From Pseudonocardia humida (GTDB lineage Bacteria; Actinomycetota; Actinomycetes; Mycobacteriales; Pseudonocardiaceae): DNA of 37,305 nucleotides. The notes beneath the pieces are model-generated. The model saw nothing but the letters and a program-made list of their open reading frames with translations. It did no database searches and was not told the origin of the DNA. Position 1 is the first letter of the stretch; every line of letters begins with the position of its first letter. Location: positions 1-37,305 of the forward strand of contig NZ_JAGSOV010000097.1 of the NCBI RefSeq assembly GCF_023898865.1, read 5' to 3'. A program made the translations under genes and the position numbers. This document shows positions 7,975 through 16,124 of this stretch, piece by piece.

Positions 7975-8547
7975 TCACGATGCGTGGCTGCGGGCGTCCA
8001 TGGGTCCGTCGTCCGCCGGGCCGAGCCGCAACACCCGGTCGTAGAGCCGCGCCACCTGGGCCAGCGGCACCGGCGGGCGAACGCTCTCGGCGCCGACGGC
8101 CAGCAGGTAGAGCATCAGTCCCAGGTCGTCCGCATCGTCGTCGTCGCTGATCTCCCGGCAGAGCCGGCGCAGGTAGCTGATCCGCGTGGCGTCGACGCGC
8201 GACTGCGCCGCGTCGACCTCCGGGTTCTCCAGCGCCCATGATCGGATCGCGACCTCCAGCGCCGGTCCCTCGTCCTGGTTCACCGCCAGTTCGATCAGCC
8301 GCTGGAGCCGCACCCGGGCGCCGGCCCCCGCGTCCTGCTCGACGCGCTGGATGTAGCGGGAGGTGTGCTCGGCCTCGAAGTGCGCCATCAGCGCGGTGAC
8401 GTAGCCCGCCGTGCCGCCGAAGTGGTGGTAGAAGGAGCCCTTGGTCAGGCCCATCCGCGTGGTCAGCTGCTCGATGGTCAGCGCCCGCGCCCCGAGTTCG
8501 GCCAACACCTCCAGGCCCGTGTCCAGCCAGTCCCGCCTGCTCGCCAT
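7975..8547 (-). CDS. TetR-family transcriptional regulator
   Basis: 190 aa from ATG 8547. The N-terminal helix-turn-helix is clear: LTIEQLTTRMGLTKGSFYHHFGG (about residues 23-45) with the usual FYHHF recognition helix. The C-terminal ligand domain is helical. ATG 8559 is an alternative start, but it falls inside operator site 3, so 8547 is preferred. The gene converges on the methyltransferase gene and is divergent from the NDH-2 remnant. Two operator-like palindromes directly upstream argue for autoregulation, and a third copy before DUF2867 and the methyltransferase defines a local regulon. The inducer is unknown. Confidence 0.85.
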   Translation of the reverse strand: MASRRDWLDTGLEVLAELGARALTIEQLTTRMGLTKGSFYHHFGGTAGYVTALMAHFEAEHTSRYIQRVEQDAGAGARVRLQRLIELAVNQDEGPALEVAIRSWALENPEVDAAQSRVDATRISYLRRLCREISDDDDADDLGLMLYLLAVGAESVRPPVPLAQVARLYDRVLRLGPADDGPMDARSHAS

Positions 8548-8555
8548 GGTCCAGA

Positions 8556-8573
8556 CCATACCGTCTTGTCTGC
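8556..8573 (-). promoter_or_regulatory. TetR operator-like site 3 (CCATAC-N6-GTCTGC)
   Basis: CCATAC-cgtctt-GTCTGC lies 9 nt upstream of the tetR start. It matches site 1 at 15 of 17 positions over CCATACSGTCTKGTCTG. It overlaps where RNA polymerase would clear the tetR promoter. Confidence 0.6.
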
Positions 8574-8585
8574 CGCCACCGGCCT

Positions 8586-8603
8586 CCATACAGTGCCGTA
8601 TGG
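8586..8603. promoter_or_regulatory. TetR operator-like site 2 (CCATAC-N6-GTATGG)
   Basis: CCATAC-agtgcc-GTATGG is a perfect 6-bp inverted repeat, 30 bp from site 3, between tetR and the divergent NDH-2 remnant. It is the best palindrome of the set. Confidence 0.65.
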
Positions 8604-8775
8604 TATGGCCAAGTTCGGGCGGCGCACGCACCCGCTCGACCGACCGCGGGCCTCGGGAGGGAGTGCCATGTCGCTCCGCTCACCGACCACGTCCCCGTCG
8701 CGCACTACCAACGCCGGACGTCGCGCCCACTGCCCCTCGTCGTCCTCACCCCGTCGCAGCCTCCAGGGAGATCCG

Positions 8776-8970
8776 ATGCCCACCGTCGTCGAGCCACGCA
8801 GCCCGCACATCCTGATCGTGGGTGGGGGGTACGTCGGCATGTACTGCGCCCTGCGGCTGCAGAAGCGGCTACGCCGGGGCGAGGCCACGGTCACCGTGGT
8901 GGATCCGCAGCCGAACATGACCCAGCAGCCGTTCCTGGCCGAGGCCGCGGCCGGGTCCATCGAGGCCCCC
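8776..8970 (+). pseudogene. Type II NADH dehydrogenase (NDH-2) N-terminal remnant
   Basis: The ATG at 8776 follows AGGGAG. About 65 residues match the start of NDH-2-like FAD/NAD oxidoreductases: HILIVGGGYVGMYCALRLQ (Rossmann GxGxxG), then VTVVDPQPNMTQQPFLAEAAAGSIE. After EAP the similarity stops; the frame stays open to 9177 with unrelated sequence that is antisense to the MFS gene. NDH-2 is normally over 400 aa, so this is a broken gene. An in-frame ATG at 8668 with GGGAGGGAG before it gives a 36-residue N-terminal extension of low complexity. Confidence 0.7.
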
Positions 8971-9037
8971 GAAGCCACACTGTGGTCCACGCGGTGGCGA
9001 AGCCGAGAAGGAACTGGCGCCGTGCGTCGGTGCGCCG

Positions 9038-10249
9038 TCAGGCCTCCTGCGGGCGGGGCCGGGAGAACCCGCGCGCCCCGGGCGCCAGTGCGGCGGCGGC
9101 CGGGCCGAGCGCGCACACGACGGCGCAGGCCAGCAGGGTGGCAGCGGTGCCGAAGGCGTCGAGGGCCGGGGCGATGAGGGCGAGCCCGAGCGGGGCCAGG
9201 CCGTAGGACAGCAGGAAGTCCACCGAGGAGACCCGGGCCAGCAGCCGGGGCTCGACCTCGCGCTGCAGCGCGGTGAACCAGGGCACGTTGAACAGCTCGA
9301 TGCCCACCCCCACGAGCACGTACGCGGCGACCAGGACGGCGGCGGGGACGGGCAGCAGCAGCGCCAGCGGGGCCAGTGCGTACAGGCCGAGCCCGGCCAT
9401 GGCGACCCAGCCGGGGGCGCGCGGGCGCCAGCGGGCGATCAGCAGGGCGCCGAGCAGGGCTCCTGCCGGGTACGCGGTGGTGGCTGCAGCGAGGACGGCT
9501 TCGCTGCCGTAGCGGTCGCGCGCCACGAGGGGCAGCACGACGGCGGTCGCGGAGTAGCCGGTGGCGATGACCGCGGTGAGGGCGCCGAGCCCGGCGGTGA
9601 ACCAGCGGTGGCGGCGGGCCTCGGCCAGGCCCTCCCCGAGTTCGCGCGGGAACGACGCGCCGGCTCGTCCGGTCCGTGACCGGGCAGCGCCGCGCGGCGG
9701 CAGGGCGGCGGCCAGCACCCACAGCGCGCCGGTCGCGTCGACCAGCGCGCGCAGGTCGACGGCCAGCGCGAGCAGCGCCGTGGCGCCGGGGGCGACCAGC
9801 ACGCTGACCCGGACCGCGAGGGTGATCGCGGCGTTCGCCTGCTGGCGCCGGTCGGCGTGGACGATCTCAGCGGTCAGGGCCTGGAAGGCGGGTCGGCAGG
9901 CGCCCTGGCCGGTGCCGACGACGGCGGCGGCGACCGCGACGAGCGCCATCGAACCGCACAGGCCGGCGGCGATGGCCGGGCTGGCCACCGCGGCCGCACC
10001 GGCCGACCAGCCGACGACGGCGCGCCGGGAGTGGCGGTCGGCCAGTACGCCGGCGACCGGGACCGCGACCAGGAAGCCGGCGGTGCGAGCGGCGAGCGCG
10101 ACGCCGAGGTCGAGCGCGGACAGCCCGCCGTCGAGCACGGCCAGGGCGAGCAGGAACGGCAGCGCCCAGGTGGCCAGGCCGGAGGCCGTCGTGCCGGCCC
10201 ACAGCCGCAGGAACGCCGGGTCGCGCAGCAGCGCAGGCGGGGTGGTCAC
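9038..10249 (-). CDS. MFS exporter, EntS/MFS_3-like
   Basis: 403 aa from GTG 10249, with about 12 hydrophobic segments. ALLRDPAFLRLWAGTTASGLATWALPFL at the N-terminus and GVLADRHSRRAVVGWSAGAAA (motif A loop) resemble the MFS_3 branch, which includes siderophore exporters such as EntS. It points away from the ABC importer at 10560-15510, with the Fur/Zur-like site at 10491 in the shared upstream region. Paired exporter and Opp-type importer is the layout of nicotianamine-like metallophore systems (CntE with CntABCDF). Export of a metallophore is therefore a reasonable but unproved guess. The start overlaps the stop of a short upstream frame. Confidence 0.7.
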   Translation of the reverse strand: MTTPPALLRDPAFLRLWAGTTASGLATWALPFLLALAVLDGGLSALDLGVALAARTAGFLVAVPVAGVLADRHSRRAVVGWSAGAAAVASPAIAAGLCGSMALVAVAAAVVGTGQGACRPAFQALTAEIVHADRRQQANAAITLAVRVSVLVAPGATALLALAVDLRALVDATGALWVLAAALPPRGAARSRTGRAGASFPRELGEGLAEARRHRWFTAGLGALTAVIATGYSATAVVLPLVARDRYGSEAVLAAATTAYPAGALLGALLIARWRPRAPGWVAMAGLGLYALAPLALLLPVPAAVLVAAYVLVGVGIELFNVPWFTALQREVEPRLLARVSSVDFLLSYGLAPLGLALIAPALDAFGTAATLLACAVVCALGPAAAALAPGARGFSRPRPQEA

Positions 10250-10350
10250 GGCGCGCCGGGGAAGCGGCTGAGGAACGTCGGGTCCGTGTGCCGGACGTAC
10301 TCCGACCCGACCCGGGCGCGCTTGGGGCCTCTCGTGGCGGTCAGCCGCAC
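10246..10350 (-). CDS. Short frame coupled to the MFS exporter
   Basis: 34 codons from GTG 10350 (or 42 from CTG 10374, which sits 4 nt after a perfect AGGAGG at 10384..10379). It ends TFLSRFPGAP and its stop overlaps the MFS start as GTGA. The sequence is basic in the middle (GPKRARVGSEYVRH). It is not recognised. It may be a leader or the last piece of a lost gene. The overlap is the main support. Confidence 0.35.
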   Translation of the reverse strand: MRLTATRGPKRARVGSEYVRHTDPTFLSRFPGAP

Positions 10351-10490
10351 GGCGTGGGTGGTCGGCGTGCGCAGGGCGCCTCCTCACGGCATCGGTCCGG
10401 GTCGGAGCGTCGGCGAACTCCGGATGCTGTTGCACATTACTGGCGACTGCGAAGATCAGGCAGGTGACCGCTGTGAGCAACACTACTAGG

Positions 10491-10503
10491 AATGATTATC
10501 GTT
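10491..10503. promoter_or_regulatory. Fur/Zur-family-like operator before the ABC importer
   Basis: AATGATTATCGTT is a 13-bp palindrome (5 of 6 arm positions match) and the most AT-rich spot for kilobases. It resembles actinobacterial Zur boxes, whose core is AATGATTNTC, and Fur-type sites in general. It lies 57 nt before the importer start. Which metal is sensed cannot be told from one site. Confidence 0.5.
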
Positions 10504-10559
10504 TGCAGTTACGCTCCGCAGGCGGTTCTGGTTGCGGCACGTGAGGAACGGAGCGTCGG

Positions 10560-12107
10560 GTGCGTCGAGTGGTGGTCCTCGTCGGAGTGGTCCTGCTGGT
10601 CCTGCTGGGCGCCTGCGGCACCGGACCGGCAGCACCGGACAGCGGCGGCGAGGGAGGGTTGGCCCTGGCGGTCAGCAAGATCAACGCTGCGCTGGACCCG
10701 GCGGAGAGCCTGACCACCAGCTACCTGCGCTCCTTCGGGGCGGGGGAGTCGCTGGCCAAGATCCGGCCCGACGGCACGGTCGCCCCCGAGCTGGCCGAGT
10801 CGCTGACCGCCACCGCACCGGGCACCTGGACGGTCGTGCTGCGCGAGGGCGCCACCTTCCACAGCGGTGCCCCGGTCGACGCGGAGGCGGTGCGGGCGTC
10901 GCTGGAGCGCTCCCGGGTGCTCAACGAGCTGGCCGCGGACCTCGTCGAGGAGGTGACGTTCGACGTCGTCGACCCGCGCACCCTCACCGCGACCACCGCA
11001 GGCCCCAGCCCGTACCTGGACGCCACGCTCGCCCACTACGAGCTGCAGATCCACAACGTGGCGAGCTACGCCGGGCTCACCGCCCCGGCCACGACCGCGG
11101 ACCTCACCGGGCCGTTCCGGGTCACCGCGTTCGCTCCGGAGCAGGAACTGACCCTCGAGCGCAACCCGACCTGGTGGGGGCAGGCGCCTGCGGTCGACAC
11201 GATCACGGTGCAGCAGGTGACCGACCCCGAGGCCCGGGCCCAGATCGCGCTGGCCGGGCAGGCCGACGTCGTGGACCTGCTGCCGCCCTCGGCGGTGGCC
11301 GAGCTGCGCACCGCCGAAGGGACTCGGCTGCAGGGCGCGCCGGCGGCCAACACCGTGGCGGTCTACCTCAACCCGTCCTCGCCGGCCGCGCCCGCGCTGG
11401 CCGACCAGCGGGTGCGCCAGGCGCTGGCCTGGGCGGTCGACCGGGCCGCCGTCGCCGAGATCGCCGGGGAGGGGTTGACCGGGGCCGCACCGAGCTGGCT
11501 GGCCTCCAACCCGGCCTACCCGCAGGCCGACGAGCAGGGCTTCACCCGGCACGACCCGGCGCTGGCCGCCCGGTTGCTGGACGAGGCGGGCTGGGTGCTC
11601 GGTCCGGACGGGCGCCGCGCCAAGGACGGCGCCCCGTTGGTGCTGCGGCTGCAGACCTGGGGCACCGAAGGCCCGACCGGTGAGGTGCTGCAGGCCCAGT
11701 GGGACTCGCTCGGCGTCACCGTGGAGCTGTCGTACGTGGACAACGCCCTGGTCCAGCAGGCCCGCGAGCGCGGCGACTGGGACGCCCAGACCGCGGCCTT
11801 CACCACCCTGGGGAACGTGGCGAACCTGTTCGCGGTGCAGATGGGCGCCGACGGGTCGGGCAACTACGGCCGCTACGACCTGCCGCAGGTTCCCGCGCTG
11901 ATCGAGCGGGCGAGCGCGGCGGCGACCGCGGAGGAGCGCACCGCGGCGGTCCTGGAGCTCAACGCCCTGCACACCGAGGTCGTGCCGGCGATCCCGGTGC
12001 ACCCGCGCCCGCAGGCGACCGCGGTGTCCGCCCGAGTCGGCGGGTTCGTCGCGCACCCGCTGCAGTACGAGAACCTCGTGCAGCCCGGCTACACCCTCGA
12101 CGGCTGA
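10560..12107 (+). CDS. Family 5 solute-binding lipoprotein of an Opp/nickel-type ABC importer
   Basis: 515 aa from GTG 10560, with GGAG 6 nt upstream. The signal peptide ends in the lipobox LLGAC (Cys 19), so it is anchored outside the membrane. It has the SBP_bac_5 layout: PELAESLTATAPGTWTVVLR, FHSGAPVDAEAVRASLERS and VRQALAWAVDRAAVAEIAG. Such proteins bind peptides, nickel chelates or opine-type metallophores. It is the first gene of an importer operon. The Fur/Zur-like site upstream and the divergent MFS exporter favour a metal complex over a nutrient peptide. The ligand remains open. Confidence 0.8.
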   Translation: MRRVVVLVGVVLLVLLGACGTGPAAPDSGGEGGLALAVSKINAALDPAESLTTSYLRSFGAGESLAKIRPDGTVAPELAESLTATAPGTWTVVLREGATFHSGAPVDAEAVRASLERSRVLNELAADLVEEVTFDVVDPRTLTATTAGPSPYLDATLAHYELQIHNVASYAGLTAPATTADLTGPFRVTAFAPEQELTLERNPTWWGQAPAVDTITVQQVTDPEARAQIALAGQADVVDLLPPSAVAELRTAEGTRLQGAPAANTVAVYLNPSSPAAPALADQRVRQALAWAVDRAAVAEIAGEGLTGAAPSWLASNPAYPQADEQGFTRHDPALAARLLDEAGWVLGPDGRRAKDGAPLVLRLQTWGTEGPTGEVLQAQWDSLGVTVELSYVDNALVQQARERGDWDAQTAAFTTLGNVANLFAVQMGADGSGNYGRYDLPQVPALIERASAAATAEERTAAVLELNALHTEVVPAIPVHPRPQATAVSARVGGFVAHPLQYENLVQPGYTLDG

Positions 12108-12110
12108 GCG

Positions 12111-13085
12111 GTGATCGTGCTGCGGCCCGCGGCGGTCGTCGGGGCCAGGGCGCTCGCCGGCACGCTGGCCGTGCTGCTGGTCGCCTCCGTGCTGGTCTTC
12201 GGGCTGGTGCGCAGCGCGCCGGGCGACCCGGTCGACGTCCAGCTGGGCGAGGCGGGCGGGGTCGGGCTGAGCCGGTCCGACATCGACCGCATCCGCACCG
12301 AGCGGCGCGTCGAGCTGGGCCTGGACCGGCCGCTGCCCGAGCAGTACGTGCGCTGGCTCGGCCGGATGGTGACCGGGGACTGGGGCACCTCCTACGTCAG
12401 CGGCCGGTCGGTGCGCGCGGAGGTGCTCGACCGGGTGCCGGCCAGCCTGGTGCTGGCCGTGAGCGGGTTCGCGGTCGCCGTCGTGCTCGCCGTGGGGTTG
12501 GCCCTGCTGGCCAGCCGGCGCCCCGGCGGCCCGACCGACCAGGTGGTGCGGCTGGCGACGCTGGCGACGGTGGCCGTGCCGTCGTTCCTGCTCGGCACCC
12601 TCGCGCTGCAGGTCGCGACGGCCGCGACCGGGTACCGCATCGCCGGACCGGCCACCGCGGGGCGGATCTGGCTGCCCGCGCTGGTGCTCGGCGTCGCGGT
12701 CACCCCGACGCTGTCGCGGGTGCTGCGGGCGTCGCTGATCGCCGAGCGCGGACGGCTCTACGCGGTGGCCGCCCAGGCCCGCGGGGCGTCGGCGGGGCGC
12801 ACGCTGCTCAGGCACGTGCTGCGCCCGGCCCTGGCCCCGGCGCTCACCCTGGGCGGGCTGGCCTTCGCCTCGCTGGTCACCGGCTCGGTCATCACCGAGG
12901 CCGTGTTCAGCTGGCCGGGCGTGGGCCGCTACGCCGTCGACGCGATCTCCGCCCAGGACTACCCCGTGGTCCAGGCCTACGTCGTGCTGGCCACCGCGCT
13001 GGTGGTCCTGGTCAACCGCGGCGTCGACCTCGTCCAGCGGCTGGTCGACCCGCGCGGTGACGCCCGAGCGGAGGCCGTGGCGTGA
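12111..13085 (+). CDS. ABC importer permease 1 (DppB/OppB-like)
   Basis: 324 aa from GTG 12111, 3 nt after the binding-protein stop. It has six membrane segments and the DppB pattern VFGLVRSAPGDPVDV near the N-terminus, then LGLDRPLPEQYVRWLGRMVTGDWGTS and the EAA-type loop AAQARGASAGRTLLRHVLRPAL. It ends overlapping the second permease (GTGA). It forms the translocation channel with permease 2. Confidence 0.85.
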   Translation: MIVLRPAAVVGARALAGTLAVLLVASVLVFGLVRSAPGDPVDVQLGEAGGVGLSRSDIDRIRTERRVELGLDRPLPEQYVRWLGRMVTGDWGTSYVSGRSVRAEVLDRVPASLVLAVSGFAVAVVLAVGLALLASRRPGGPTDQVVRLATLATVAVPSFLLGTLALQVATAATGYRIAGPATAGRIWLPALVLGVAVTPTLSRVLRASLIAERGRLYAVAAQARGASAGRTLLRHVLRPALAPALTLGGLAFASLVTGSVITEAVFSWPGVGRYAVDAISAQDYPVVQAYVVLATALVVLVNRGVDLVQRLVDPRGDARAEAVA

Positions 13086-13972
13086 GGCTGCTCGACAGCG
13101 CCCGCGCCGGGGCCGGGACCCGGCTTCGGGAGCGGCTGCGGGACAGGGCGCGCCCGCCCGGGCGCGCCCTGGTGGTGGCAGGCTCGGTGCTGCTGGCCCT
13201 GGTGGTGCTGGTCGTGCTGGTCGCGCCCTGGATCGCCCCCTTCGACCCGGCCGCGCAGCGGGTCGGTCCCCGGCTGGCCCCGCCGGAGGGAGAGCACTGG
13301 TCGGGCACCGACCGGTTCGGCCGCGACACCGCGTCCCGGGTGCTGCACGGCGGTCGGCAGACCCTGCTGGTCACCGCGGCCACGATGGCCGCCGTGGTCG
13401 CCGTCGGGGTCGTGGTCGGCACCGTGATCGGGCTGGCCGGCCCGCGCGGCGACGACCTCGGACGCCGCGTCGTCGACACCGTCGTCGCGTTCCCCGCGGT
13501 GATCGTCATCCTGGCCTTCGTCGGCCTGCGCGGCCCGTCGCTGCCCGCGGTGCTGGGCGGGGCGCTGCTGGTGTGGTGGGCGCCGTTCGCCCGGCTGACC
13601 CGGGCGCTGGTCCGCGCCGCGCTGGCCGAGCCCTCCGCGGTCACCGCCCGCGCGCTCGGCGCGTCCCGGCTGCACCTGCTGCGCACCGAGGTCCGGCCGC
13701 GGCTGGTGGGCCCGGTGGGGGTGCTGGTCGCCGTGGAGACCGGGCAGCTGATCGCCACCGTGGCCGGGCTGTCGTTCCTGGGCATGGGTGCCCAGCCGCC
13801 GGACCCGGAGTGGGGCGCGATGCTCGCCGACGCGCGCGGCGCGGCGCTGTCGAGCCCGCACCTGGTGCTCGGCCCCGGGCTCGCGGTGCTGGTCACGGTG
13901 CTCGCGCTCACCTGCGTCGGGGAGGGCCTGCGCGACCTGCTCGACCGCTCCACCCAGGTGGTGCGCCCGTGA
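13082..13972 (+). CDS. ABC importer permease 2 (DppC/OppC-like)
   Basis: 296 aa from GTG 13082, overlapping the previous stop. The DppC hallmark HWSGTDRFGRDTASRVLHGGRQTL follows the first membrane segment, and the EAA loop is TARALGASRLHLLRTEVRP. Near the C-terminus, LGMGAQPPDPEWGAMLADAR is typical of the family. Its stop overlaps the ATPase start, so the four transport genes are tightly coupled. Confidence 0.85.
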   Translation: MRLLDSARAGAGTRLRERLRDRARPPGRALVVAGSVLLALVVLVVLVAPWIAPFDPAAQRVGPRLAPPEGEHWSGTDRFGRDTASRVLHGGRQTLLVTAATMAAVVAVGVVVGTVIGLAGPRGDDLGRRVVDTVVAFPAVIVILAFVGLRGPSLPAVLGGALLVWWAPFARLTRALVRAALAEPSAVTARALGASRLHLLRTEVRPRLVGPVGVLVAVETGQLIATVAGLSFLGMGAQPPDPEWGAMLADARGAALSSPHLVLGPGLAVLVTVLALTCVGEGLRDLLDRSTQVVRP

Positions 13973-15510
13973 CCCCGGCGCTGACCGTGCGCGGTCTCAC
14001 CGTCGACTACCGCGGCGCCGCCGTGCTCGACGACGTCGACCTCGACGTGGCCGCCGGAGAGGTGCTGGTGGTGCTGGGCGGCAGCGGCTCGGGCAAGTCG
14101 ACGGTGCTGCGCGCCGTGCTCGGGCTGGTGCCGGCGCCCGGGCGGGTGCGGGCCGCGCGGCTCGCGCTGGCCGGTGGCCGCGGCCCGATCGACCTCGCCG
14201 ACCCCCGGGCCCGCCGCCGGGCCCGCGGCGACCGCATCGGCCTGGTGTTCCAGGACCCGGTGCTCGCGCTCACCCCGCTGCGCCGGGTCGGCTCGCTGGT
14301 CCGCGAGGCCGGCGCCGACCGCTCGGGTGTCGAGCCGCTGCTGGCCGCCAGCGGGTTCGGCCGGCCCGCGGCGGTGGTCGACCGGCGGGCGTTCACGCTG
14401 TCCGGCGGGATGGCCCAGCGGGTCGGGTTCGTCCTCGCCGTGGCCGGCGGGCCGGACGTGCTGCTGGCCGACGAGCCCACCACGGCGCTGGACGGCCCGG
14501 CGCGGGTGGAGCTGGTCGACCGGCTGCGGGAGCGGGCCGCGGCCGGTACCGCGGTCGTGCTGGTGACCCACGACGTCGGCGTGGCCGCCGCGTTGGCCGA
14601 CCGGGTGCTCGTGCTCGACGGCGGGCGGGTGGTCGAGAGCGGGCCGACCGCGCGGGTGCTCGGCGCGCCGGCCCACCCGACGACCCGGGCGCTGGTCCGC
14701 GACGTGCCGTGGGCGCTGCCCCCGCGCCGGCGGGCGCCGGCGAAGGGCCCGGCCGTCGTCCGGGTGCGCGGGCTGACCAAGGCCCACCCGGGCGCGGGCG
14801 CCGTGCTCGACGGGCTCGACCTGGACGTGGCCGAGGGCGAGGTGGTGGGCGTGGCCGGGCGCAGCGGCGACGGCAAGACCACGCTGCTGCGCTGCCTGCT
14901 CGGCCTGGAGCGGCCCGACGCCGGCGAGCTGCGCCTGGGTGGCGTCGATCCGGCCGCGGAGGGCTGGGCCGCGGTCCGCCGGGTGGTGCAGCTCGTCCCG
15001 CAGGACCCGCGGGGCTCGCTCAACCCCTGGCGCACCGCCGCGCAACAGGTCGCCGACCCGCTGGACTTCCACCGGATCGGCGACCGCGCCGCTCGGCGCG
15101 TCCGGGCCATGGAACTGCTCGACGCGTTCGGTCTGGGCGGGCTGGCCGGGCGCCGGCCCACCGAGCTGTCCACCGGGCAGTGCCAGCGCGTCGCCATCGC
15201 CCGCGCGCTGGCCGTGCGCCCGCGGGTGCTGCTCGCCGACGAACCGGCGTCCGCCCTCGACGTCACCCGGCAGGCCGAGCTCATCGAGCTGCTGACCGCG
15301 GTCGTGGCCGAGCACGGCACCAGCGCGTTGGTCGTCTCCCACGATCTGCACGTGCTCGAACGGCTCTGCGACCGCGTCGCCGTGCTCGCCGAGGGCCGGA
15401 TCGTCGAGGACCTGCCGGTGGGCCGGCTGCGCGCCGACGCCGCCCACGAGCGGACCCGCGCCCTGCTGGCCGCTCACCCGACCGACCCGCTGGCCGCCGC
15501 CACCGCATGA
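13969..15510 (+). CDS. Fused double ABC ATPase of the Opp/nickel-type importer
   Basis: 513 aa from GTG 13969. It carries two nucleotide-binding domains in one chain. The first has Walker A GGSGSGKST (residues 37-45), signature LSGGMAQRV and Walker B VLLADEPTT. The second has Walker A GRSGDGKTT, signature LSTGQCQRV and Walker B VLLADEPAS. The fusion replaces separate DppD and DppF (CntD and CntF) subunits. The second signature has T in place of the usual second-position G of LSGGQ; similar changes exist in working transporters. It powers uptake through the two permeases. Confidence 0.85.
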   Translation: MTPALTVRGLTVDYRGAAVLDDVDLDVAAGEVLVVLGGSGSGKSTVLRAVLGLVPAPGRVRAARLALAGGRGPIDLADPRARRRARGDRIGLVFQDPVLALTPLRRVGSLVREAGADRSGVEPLLAASGFGRPAAVVDRRAFTLSGGMAQRVGFVLAVAGGPDVLLADEPTTALDGPARVELVDRLRERAAAGTAVVLVTHDVGVAAALADRVLVLDGGRVVESGPTARVLGAPAHPTTRALVRDVPWALPPRRRAPAKGPAVVRVRGLTKAHPGAGAVLDGLDLDVAEGEVVGVAGRSGDGKTTLLRCLLGLERPDAGELRLGGVDPAAEGWAAVRRVVQLVPQDPRGSLNPWRTAAQQVADPLDFHRIGDRAARRVRAMELLDAFGLGGLAGRRPTELSTGQCQRVAIARALAVRPRVLLADEPASALDVTRQAELIELLTAVVAEHGTSALVVSHDLHVLERLCDRVAVLAEGRIVEDLPVGRLRADAAHERTRALLAAHPTDPLAAATA

Positions 15511-15536
15511 GACCCCGATCGCAAGGAGCCCGCCGC

Positions 15537-16106
15537 GTGGGACAGGACCCGCCCGCCGAGTACACCGTCCGCCGCGCCGTCACCGCCGAGGACCTGGCCG
15601 GCGCCCGCGCCGTCGTGCTGCACACCGCCGAGGCCGACCTCGGCTACGGCTACCAGCCGCAGTGGCACTGGGACCTCGACCGGCTCGTCGAGACCTACGT
15701 CGACAACCCCCGCCAGGCCATGTTCGTCGCGGTGGACCCGGACGGCGAGGTCGTCTCCACCGCGGCGATCCGGGTGGGCGGCCCGAACGTGCCGCCGCAC
15801 CCGGCAGAGCTGGACCGCCGCTACGCCGACCGGCCCGCCGTGGCCCAGCTGCTGCGGGTGGCCACGCTGCCCCGCCACCGCCGGGCCGGGCTGGGGCGTC
15901 GACTGGTGGCTGCCTGCCAGCGGTTCGTCCGCGCCGACGGCGGCTTCCGGGTGATCTACCTGCACACCAACACCCGGGTCCCGGCGGCCGAGCCGTTCTG
16001 GCGCTCGCTGCCGGTCGTGGAGGTCCGCGACGATCGCGGGGACCGGGGCGATCCCCGCTTCGCCACGGTGCACTTCGAGCTGCCCCTCGACGCCCGCATC
16101 GGGTGA
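15537..16106 (+). CDS. GNAT-family acetyltransferase at the end of the importer operon
   Basis: 189 aa from GTG 15537, with AAGGAG 8 nt upstream and 26 nt after the ATPase stop. Motif A is LLRVATLPRHRRAGLGRRLV, followed by a C-terminal strand with YLHTNTRVPAAEPFWRSLPV. The N-terminal VRRAVTAEDLAGARAVVLHTAE is the usual first helix. It is probably co-transcribed with the importer, so its substrate may be the imported ligand or a derivative. Acetylation could release the metal or detoxify the carrier. That is inference. Confidence 0.75.
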   Translation: MGQDPPAEYTVRRAVTAEDLAGARAVVLHTAEADLGYGYQPQWHWDLDRLVETYVDNPRQAMFVAVDPDGEVVSTAAIRVGGPNVPPHPAELDRRYADRPAVAQLLRVATLPRHRRAGLGRRLVAACQRFVRADGGFRVIYLHTNTRVPAAEPFWRSLPVVEVRDDRGDRGDPRFATVHFELPLDARIG

Positions 16107-16124
16107 ACGGACGCCGGCCGGACG

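Noticed and set aside
10509..15477. Long minus-strand frames opposite the ABC importer
   Set aside because: Full Walker, DppB and DppC motifs are on the plus strand; the antisense frames are rich in Arg, Gln, Gly and His without domains.
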